Part shown: positions 58,895-64,000 of the stretch, piece by piece
How the letters are laid out: each line of letters starts with the position of its first letter
Position numbering within the stretch: position 1 is the stretch's first letter
DNA from: Paenochrobactrum pullorum
GTDB lineage: Bacteria; Pseudomonadota; Alphaproteobacteria; Rhizobiales; Rhizobiaceae
Reading direction: 5' to 3'
DNA length: 64,000 bases
Assembly: GCF_041929845.1 (NCBI RefSeq)
Contig: NZ_JBHEEH010000002.1
Location: 242,033 to 306,032 of the forward strand
Position numbers and translations under genes: made by a program
The notes under the pieces: model-generated
What the model was told of the DNA's origin: nothing
The model's input: only the letters and a program-made list of their open reading frames with translations
The model's database searches: none

Positions 58895-60277
58895 GTGCTT
58901 GGGTCACTGATGCTTGGTGGTTTTGTTCGTGTTTCTTCTATGTTAGAGGCGCGGCATTTTGTTGAGCCTGTGCACCAGCATATCTATCAGGCTATCGCGT
59001 CCGCGTATGAGCGCTTCAATTCGGCTCGGCCTGATATTTTAATAAAGCTGATCCCCGAAGCTGTTGCCGAAACTTATAAACAAGCGACCGGTATTGGGAT
59101 GGCGCGTTATATAGGGAGCCTTGCCACATCTGGGGTTCTCGGTTCTCCAAGTATTGAAAAGAGCGCCAAGCAGGTTATCGAGCAGTCTGCGCGTTTATCG
59201 CTAGCAGATCAGGCGCAAAGTTTAAGTGCTGCAGCGCGTGACCCTAATTCAAATCCGGCTGAACTTGTAACCAAAGCTGGTATTATTTTTGATGATATCG
59301 TTTCTGATCTTCGTCGTGGTTCAAAGCGTAAATCACAAGTCTCAGTGGCGAGCGCGGCCTCACAAGCGATTGCCGCGGCTGAATTGGCGATGGCATCCGG
59401 CACTGGCATTACGGGCATGTCTTGGGGGCTGGCGGATATCGATCATGTGACTGGTGGCATTCACAAGCGTGACCTGACGCTAATTGGCGCGCGTCCTTCA
59501 ATGGGCAAGACTTCGGTTGCTATGTCTGTAGGTTGTAAGCTTGCTAAGCAGGGCTATGGCGTAGGCTTCATATCCCTTGAGATGGATGCTGAAAAGCTCG
59601 CTGCCCGTGCGGTCTCTGATTTGGCCTTTGATAGCAGCCTGAGAATTCCTTATCAGGACTTGGTCACAGGTCGTCTAACAATGGCTGACCTCAATGCTCT
59701 CAAACGCGTACAGGACGAAATGGACGGTCTGCCGCTACTGATTGAGGAGCAGTCCGGTCTTTCTATATCAGACGTGCGCGTTAAGCTTGAGGTTATGCTG
59801 GAAGCATCTGAGAAGGCAGGCCAAAGCTTTGACTGCCTGATGATTGATCATCTCGGCCTGATCCGCGCCAGTAATCGCTATTCGGGTAATCGCAATAATG
59901 AGATTGCGGAAATGACCAGTGCGCTGAAATCAATGGCGCGTGAATATGACATTTCAGTACTACTCTTATCGCAGCTTAACCGAGCAGTTGAACAGCAAGC
60001 CGATAAGCGGCCTCAATTGTCAGCCTTGCGCGACAGTGGCGCTATCGAGCAAGACGCGGACACAATCGTCTTTCTCTACCGCGAGGCTTACTACCTTGAG
60101 CGTGAAAAGCATGATGATGTTGATAAAGAAATAGCCCGTCAGGACAAGCTGGCTGAGGTTCAAAACAAACTTGAATTTCACATCGCAAAGCAGCGCAACG
60201 GGCCGGTCACGCAAATCGACCTGTTCATTGATGTCGCTTGCTCTGCTGTCAGAAACGCAGCGAGGTACGAAATATGA
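58895..60277 (+). CDS. DnaB-like replicative helicase, with an in-frame amber codon near the N-terminus
   Basis: A RecA-fold helicase of the DnaB family, the likely phage replication helicase. Seen: the N-terminal domain (EVLGSLMLGGFVRVSS), Walker A GARPSMGKTSVAMSVG, Walker B region FDCLMIDHLGLIRAS, and LLSQLNRAVEQQADKRPQLS then SGAIEQDADTIVFLYREAYY. The natural start looks to be ATG 58844, which overlaps the previous stop, but TAG at 58886-58888 stops that frame after 14 codons, just before the conserved QEVLGSLML. The listed start is the first GTG after it and lacks a good ribosome site. The rest of the frame is intact. Confidence 0.8.
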   Translation: MLGSLMLGGFVRVSSMLEARHFVEPVHQHIYQAIASAYERFNSARPDILIKLIPEAVAETYKQATGIGMARYIGSLATSGVLGSPSIEKSAKQVIEQSARLSLADQAQSLSAAARDPNSNPAELVTKAGIIFDDIVSDLRRGSKRKSQVSVASAASQAIAAAELAMASGTGITGMSWGLADIDHVTGGIHKRDLTLIGARPSMGKTSVAMSVGCKLAKQGYGVGFISLEMDAEKLAARAVSDLAFDSSLRIPYQDLVTGRLTMADLNALKRVQDEMDGLPLLIEEQSGLSISDVRVKLEVMLEASEKAGQSFDCLMIDHLGLIRASNRYSGNRNNEIAEMTSALKSMAREYDISVLLLSQLNRAVEQQADKRPQLSALRDSGAIEQDADTIVFLYREAYYLEREKHDDVDKEIARQDKLAEVQNKLEFHIAKQRNGPVTQIDLFIDVACSAVRNAARYEI

Positions 60278-61176
60278 ATGGCCTCCCATATTACAAGGCA
60301 TATCCGCGTGATTTTATCGAAGGCACCATTGGAATGTCTTTTGAACTCAAGGCGGCCTATCGCCTTGTGCTTGACCTGATTTACATGCAAGGCGGCAACC
60401 TCCCAGATGATGCAAGATACATCTCCGGTCTGCTCGGTTGCACGGTACGCAAGTGGAATATCTTACGCGGCGAGCTTGTTTCTTTGGGCAAGATTGCTGT
60501 GAATGGCGAGTTTTTAACAAATGAACGCGCAATTATCGAGCTTGAAACTTTGAGAAAACTTCAAGTTAAACAATCGCAAAATCGTACCAATCCTAATAAA
60601 ATCAATAACTTAAAATCACCACGGTTAAACCAATCAGAACCAGAACCAAAAGAAGCTAAAGCTTCTAACGCGCATGTGCATGAGGCTGATGCTGATCATT
60701 CTTCAAGGCAAAATATCGATCTGAAAGATTTAACGAGAAGATTGCTCGATGCGGCAGGGGATAAAATTCAACCACACGGTGCGCTTGTCGTTGGTGAAAT
60801 GCTCGAGTTGATCAACAGCGGTGTTGATTTGGAAACGGACATTCTTCCGACAATCCGCACAGTTTCGGCCAGAATGCAGCGCCCAGCATCGAAGTGGACA
60901 TATTTCATCGGAGCGATCCGCGAGGCTTACAACAAGCGCATCAGTGCCGGTGAGGGGCTGGCAAAGCCTGCGGGCGTGACTAGGCTTGATGTTTACGCTC
61001 TGCCTCAGGCTGAGCAGGAGCAGAAGTTGGCATTTTTCCTTGAGCAAGCAAGGCTGCATCGCCGCTGGAACCCAAGGCTTGGCGCGATGCCGTGGCAGGA
61101 AGGTTGCCGCATTCCTGAGCATCTTCTCAAGCCAGAGGACGGCAAAGGCTGGCAGATCATCGGGGCAGCAGCATGA
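60274..61176 (+). CDS. DUF1376 phage replication-type protein
   Basis: A 300-residue protein with an N-terminal DUF1376 domain (LPYYKAYPRDFIEGTIGMS; AAYRLVLDLIYMQGGNLPDD), a winged-helix-like fold common in phage replication initiators. A linker rich in Asn, Glu and Ala follows (residues 100-145), and the C-terminal part ends with a WQIIGAAA-like tail typical of these proteins. It is next to the helicase (ATGA overlap), so it probably recruits it to the phage origin. No origin repeats were seen inside the gene. Confidence 0.8.
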   Translation: MNGLPYYKAYPRDFIEGTIGMSFELKAAYRLVLDLIYMQGGNLPDDARYISGLLGCTVRKWNILRGELVSLGKIAVNGEFLTNERAIIELETLRKLQVKQSQNRTNPNKINNLKSPRLNQSEPEPKEAKASNAHVHEADADHSSRQNIDLKDLTRRLLDAAGDKIQPHGALVVGEMLELINSGVDLETDILPTIRTVSARMQRPASKWTYFIGAIREAYNKRISAGEGLAKPAGVTRLDVYALPQAEQEQKLAFFLEQARLHRRWNPRLGAMPWQEGCRIPEHLLKPEDGKGWQIIGAAA

Positions 61177-61325
61177 GTGCACTCGATCTATTCCGGATGG
61201 GCTTCAACACCATCGAAATTGCAGCCGCTCTTGGAAGGGCCGAGTTTAAAGTTGAGCGCTTGATCCACACTGAAAGAACCCAACAAATTAACGATTACAA
61301 ACGCCTGAGACAGGCGAGGAAATAA
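61173..61325 (+). CDS. 50-residue helix-turn-helix-like protein
   Basis: A short gene that overlaps the DUF1376 gene stop (ATGA). The product has a helix-turn-helix-like stretch (LFRMGFNTIEIAAALGRAEF) followed by a basic tail (HTERTQQINDYKRLRQARK). DNA binding is plausible. Unrecognised beyond that. Confidence 0.55.
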   Translation: MSALDLFRMGFNTIEIAAALGRAEFKVERLIHTERTQQINDYKRLRQARK

Positions 61326-61333
61326 GGAAAGCC

Positions 61334-61597
61334 ATGACCGACGATATCACAACAGAAACAGCCCAGACAGTAGCAGTAGGCCAGCTGCGCGCCTTCATCG
61401 AGCGCATTGAGCGTTTGGAGGCAGAGAAAAGCACTATCGGCGATGACATCAAGGAAGTTTACGCTGAACTGAAAGGCTCAGGCTTCGACAGTAAGGCTGT
61501 GCGCACAATCATCCGCCTTCGTAAGAAGGAAGAGCACGAACGTCAGGAAGAAGATGCAATGATCCAGCTCTACATGGATGCGCTTGGAATGGCATGA
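61334..61597 (+). CDS. GapR-like (DUF2312) DNA-binding protein
   Basis: An 87-residue DUF2312 protein. The body matches GapR: AVGQLRAFIERIERLEAEKS, ADIKEVYAELK-like DDIKEVYAELKGSGFDSKA, and RTIIRLRKKEEHERQEEDAM. In Caulobacter GapR binds overtwisted, AT-rich DNA and helps replication. Here it lies in a phage replication operon, between the DUF1376 gene and a small basic gene (ATGA overlap), which suggests that the phage carries its own copy for its DNA replication. Confidence 0.9.
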   Translation: MTDDITTETAQTVAVGQLRAFIERIERLEAEKSTIGDDIKEVYAELKGSGFDSKAVRTIIRLRKKEEHERQEEDAMIQLYMDALGMA

Positions 61598-61761
61598 CAG
61601 ACAGATCCTTCCGTGACCGCATCAGGCAGAAAGCCAAAGCCAAGCAGATAAAGCATGAGCTGATGATTGCCAGTAAGGCGAGGATGGTCATCACGGAATA
61701 TCTGCAAGGCAAAGACCCAAAAGAATGCATGGACGAACTAAAGCAATTGGCGAAGGGGTAA
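61594..61761 (+). CDS. 55-residue basic phage protein
   Basis: A short gene with an ATGA overlap to the GapR-like gene. The product is strongly basic and helical (FRDRIRQKAKAKQIKHELMI; MDELKQLAKG). Unrecognised; nucleic acid binding or a partner of GapR is possible. Confidence 0.6.
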   Translation: MTDRSFRDRIRQKAKAKQIKHELMIASKARMVITEYLQGKDPKECMDELKQLAKG

Positions 61762-61765
61762 AACA

Positions 61766-62359
61766 GTGGCGGCATACAGCAAGGCACAGAAACTAAAAGC
61801 AAAGCGCGGTCGGCCAACCCTGCCTGCCGCAGAGCGTGAAGCCAATGGGCGCAAGTCCCGCCGTAAGTCTGCCGTAGTGCTCAGACTTGTTGAAACTGAA
61901 AAAGAGGTGAAGTCTGTGGCTGTAGCGAACCGTGTAAAAATGGGTATGACCAGCAAGGAAGCTGATAGCCAAGAGGCTGGCTCTGTTCTTGGCCGATTAT
62001 ATCTCAATAAGGGCAACGGCATCACAAAAGCACAGTATGATGCCGGTATGCTTATGGCGCAGGACTTTGCCAGATATTATGCACTGACTGGCATTCCATT
62101 CCCCAGCATTAAAGCCCATGACATTGGCCGCGTACGTGGGCGAAGCGAGGCGGACAACCAAGCCGCGATCAGAGCGGCCACTAACCGTGTCATGCTGATT
62201 GAGAAGGTTTTAGGGGAGGTTGATCACTCAGGTAAGCCAATCACATCAACCGCGAAAAAGGTTTGCGTATTGGACGAGGCAGACGGCATGCATCTGCCCC
62301 ATATGGTTATCTATCTCAAACGTGGACTGACAGCATTAGTGAAGTTATATGGACTTTAG
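61766..62359 (+). CDS. Hypothetical phage protein, 197 residues, end of early operon
   Basis: Unrecognised. GTG start at 61766, 4 bp after the previous stop, with AAGGGGTAAA as ribosome site. The N-terminus is very basic (KAQKLKAKRGRPTLPAAERE; GRKSRRKSAVV), followed by helices (DAGMLMAQDFARYYALTGIP; NQAAIRAATNRVMLIEKVLG). It is the last gene before a terminator, where phages often encode a late antiterminator; that role is a guess from position only. Confidence 0.6.
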   Translation: MAAYSKAQKLKAKRGRPTLPAAEREANGRKSRRKSAVVLRLVETEKEVKSVAVANRVKMGMTSKEADSQEAGSVLGRLYLNKGNGITKAQYDAGMLMAQDFARYYALTGIPFPSIKAHDIGRVRGRSEADNQAAIRAATNRVMLIEKVLGEVDHSGKPITSTAKKVCVLDEADGMHLPHMVIYLKRGLTALVKLYGL

Positions 62360-62372
62360 TATCTGAAAATCT

Positions 62373-62397
62373 TGCCCCGTTATTGCGGGGCGCTTTT
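62373..62397 (+). terminator. Terminator at the end of the rightward early operon
   Basis: Stem GCCCCG / CGGGGC with a 6-base loop, followed by GCTTTT. It lies 14 bp after the 197-residue gene. Confidence 0.65.
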
Positions 62398-62540
62398 CAT
62401 CTAGATCGTTTTCGGTTTACATACGTAAAGAATAACGGCAATGGTGGAAATGTTGAGGGGGATTTGCTTACGCTTTGAGCCGCCGTTATCCCATAGTAAT
62501 ATTATGAGCTGTTTTTTATAAGGGCTAACGATAACCGAAA

Positions 62541-63746
62541 ATGAGATTGCCAGATAATCCACTCGTCATGTTAGGCCCAACTATATTGATCGTGTTCGCG
62601 GGCTGTTTTTATCTATTCTGGATATCGGATAAGAGCCAGCGGCATCTTCTTTATTTTTCAATTTCGAGCTTATTATTTTGCATCGGATCACTGATGCAAA
62701 TGCTTTGGATACCTCCATCCAGTGGGCCAAATGCCTTAATAACAGCATTTATCTACGCACTTAGCGTTCTAATGTTATGTGATGGTCTACTTAAACGAAA
62801 TGGAGAGTTCTTAACAAAAAGGTTTTATGTTATTGTTTTAACGCTTATAGTGAGCGGGATTGCGTATTTCTTTTATGCTGATCGCAATCTTCTTATTCGA
62901 ATTTATATTTTAAATTTTGGGTTCGGTATTGTGTTTTTATACACTTTATGGCGCTTGAATAAGTTTCAATTAAAAACTGTACCCGATCGATTTTTATTTT
63001 GGCTATTATTTGCATTCGCACTTCAGTTCTTTATACGGACAGGCCTTACAATAACCGGAATATCTTTGATTGATCCAAACATTGGAAGCAGTATCTTCTG
63101 GTTAGCTCTACAATATTCATTAGCTGTATTTGGCGTCTCATTGGCATTAGCATTATTGGCAGTAGTTGTGCACGATAAATTGGTGTTTTTAAAAAATGAG
63201 AGCGTTCTTGATCCTTTGACGGGCTTGCAGAACCGACGAGGATTTGACGATCAAGCAGGCGCTATTATTGAAAACCGTCATGATCGTGAAGTGGCGGTCT
63301 TACTGATCGATATCGATCACTTTAAGAGTATTAATGATACGTTTGGACACGCTTGCGGGGATGATGTTCTGCGAGAGGTCGGGTCAATATTGAAAGGCTT
63401 TGCGCATCCAGGCGACATCTACGCGCGCATCGGGGGAGAGGAGTTTATTATTCTGATATGTGATCGTAACTTGATTGAGGCTAAAGAGTGGGCAGAGCAA
63501 ATCTGTACTTTGATTGAGGCACATAACTTCAAAATGATGCCAAATAGAAGAAAAGTTACGGTTAGCATTGGGGTGGCTTCAGCCCATGAAAATGAAAACT
63601 TATATGGTTTAATAAGCCGAGCTGATCGATGCCTTTATGCTGCTAAGAATGCAGGTCGCAACCGTGTAGTTATAGATCACAATGACGCTGATATAGACCG
63701 TGATTTGATTGCCGAGGCGAAAGTTATTTTAAATCGCCAACATTAA
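62541..63746 (+). CDS. Membrane-bound diguanylate cyclase (GGDEF protein)
   Basis: A 401-residue protein with about six to seven N-terminal membrane helices (residues 1-210) and a C-terminal GGDEF domain. The active site reads RIGGEEFIIL (GGEEF, a functional variant); DPLTGLQNRRGFDDQ and LIDIDHFKSINDTFGHACGDD give the metal and GTP residues. No RxxD inhibitory site is obvious just upstream of GGEEF. It should make cyclic di-GMP in response to a membrane signal. It lies within or at the edge of the prophage and may be cargo that changes host motility or biofilm growth. Confidence 0.88.
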   Translation: MRLPDNPLVMLGPTILIVFAGCFYLFWISDKSQRHLLYFSISSLLFCIGSLMQMLWIPPSSGPNALITAFIYALSVLMLCDGLLKRNGEFLTKRFYVIVLTLIVSGIAYFFYADRNLLIRIYILNFGFGIVFLYTLWRLNKFQLKTVPDRFLFWLLFAFALQFFIRTGLTITGISLIDPNIGSSIFWLALQYSLAVFGVSLALALLAVVVHDKLVFLKNESVLDPLTGLQNRRGFDDQAGAIIENRHDREVAVLLIDIDHFKSINDTFGHACGDDVLREVGSILKGFAHPGDIYARIGGEEFIILICDRNLIEAKEWAEQICTLIEAHNFKMMPNRRKVTVSIGVASAHENENLYGLISRADRCLYAAKNAGRNRVVIDHNDADIDRDLIAEAKVILNRQH

Positions 63747-63880
63747 AACAAGAAGCGTTCTACGGGACGCTCTAATAAAGCTTTACGGCATATAAACAAG
63801 AACGTATCATGACTCATTAAAGAACTTGACGAGAACATGAATTAATGTCAGTCTACATATTATCGGGGTAATCCGATTTG

Positions 63881-63906
63881 AGGGCAGCTTTAAGGGCTGC
63901 CTTTTT
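63881..63906 (+). terminator. Hairpin with T run near the right edge
   Basis: GGCAGC (63883-63888) with GCTGCC (63896-63901) followed by five T residues on the plus strand; it can end the diguanylate cyclase transcript. Confidence 0.7.
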
Positions 63907-63916
63907 GCATTATGCA

Positions 63917-64000
63917 TTAATGTGGAAGAATTGAATTAATACGATTTACCAAGTCATCTAACTCAAATCTAATGGCTTCGATTTCTTTTTCGTGTTCTGA
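63917..64000 (-). CDS. C-terminal end of a possible gene entering from the right
   Basis: Twenty-seven codons open to the window edge on the minus strand, ending at TAA (63917-63919). The sequence reads as an amphipathic helix (EKEIEAIRFELDDLVNRINS), like the end of a coiled-coil protein. Too short to identify; chance is not excluded. Confidence 0.35.
   Translation of the reverse strand, partial: SEHEKEIEAIRFELDDLVNRINSILPH

Larger units (their letters stand above)
48860..64000. mobile_element. Temperate prophage, left and early part (right end outside window)
   Basis: A contiguous block of phage genes: tyrosine integrase, a leftward recombination operon (ERF, YqaJ exonuclease, HNH), a CI/Cro switch, a rightward replication operon (DnaB-like helicase, DUF1376, GapR-like) and probable cargo genes. 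No capsid, tail or lysis gene is present, so these must lie to the right if the prophage is complete. The left border is estimated from the integrase end and has an uncertainty of about 100 bp. Confidence 0.85.

Noticed and set aside
1..64000. CRISPR array
   Set aside because: No regularly spaced repeats of 23-40 bp were seen; the only tandem array is the 3 x 13 bp repeat at 40648.
1..64000. Insertion sequence
   Set aside because: No transposase gene or IS-type terminal repeats were found; the only mobile element is the prophage.

Overview
The window comes from an alphaproteobacterium of the order Hyphomicrobiales (Rhizobiales), most like a moderate-GC member of the Brucella/Ochrobactrum group. 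This rests on marker genes: an acpXL-fabF-fabF-adh-lpxXL cluster for the very-long-chain fatty acid of lipid A, a RirA iron regulator, a BepR/BepD/BepE-like efflux locus, and a rhizobial palindromic intergenic repeat. The genus cannot be fixed from sequence alone.

Positions 1 to about 48.8 kb are ordinary chromosome. In order they hold: the end of coaD; two tandem cyclophilins; queA and tgt (queuosine tRNA modification); an RND efflux pair; a flavin monooxygenase-like gene; a LysR regulator divergent from gcdH and a class III CoA-transferase (probably glutarate/lysine breakdown), with a perfect 12+12 bp dyad between them; a small acidic protein; a periplasmic nucleosidase; purB; rpe; the VLCFA/lipid A cluster read leftward from acpXL to lpxXL; kdgK; a 2H phosphoesterase-like gene with phnM; dusA; an aspartic protease and a DUF1289 protein; cobS divergent from cobT, with bluB 2-3 kb away (lower-ligand end of B12 synthesis); an Lrp regulator; a uracil-DNA glycosylase family protein; a nuclease; a complete heme uptake locus (TonB receptor divergent from hemP-hemS-hmuTUV) followed by rirA; a YbaK-type deacylase; tRNA-Leu(UAG); tig; a TetR-controlled RND pump; and two small secreted proteins.

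From about 48.9 kb to the right edge lies the early half of a temperate prophage whose right end is outside the window. A leftward operon carries an ERF annealing protein, a YqaJ-type exonuclease, an HNH nuclease, several tiny genes and the integrase, almost every gene coupled to the next by a stop/start overlap. A rightward operon carries Cro, a DnaB-like helicase, a DUF1376 replication-like protein, a GapR-like protein and others. A CI-type repressor sits between them. Copies of one 14-bp operator motif flank promoter-like sequences at both operons, which resembles lambda OL/OR. A secreted GlcG/HbpS-like protein lies downstream of the repressor where lysogenic cargo is often found, and a membrane GGDEF protein lies at the right.

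No plainly new multi-gene system is visible. The items most worth a second look are: the lipid A ketosynthase partner whose catalytic Cys is replaced by Glu; the small phnM/2H-phosphoesterase pair without the rest of the C-P lyase genes; the in-frame amber codon near the start of the prophage helicase; the probable leaderless cI and cro transcripts; and the phage-borne GlcG/HbpS and diguanylate cyclase genes.
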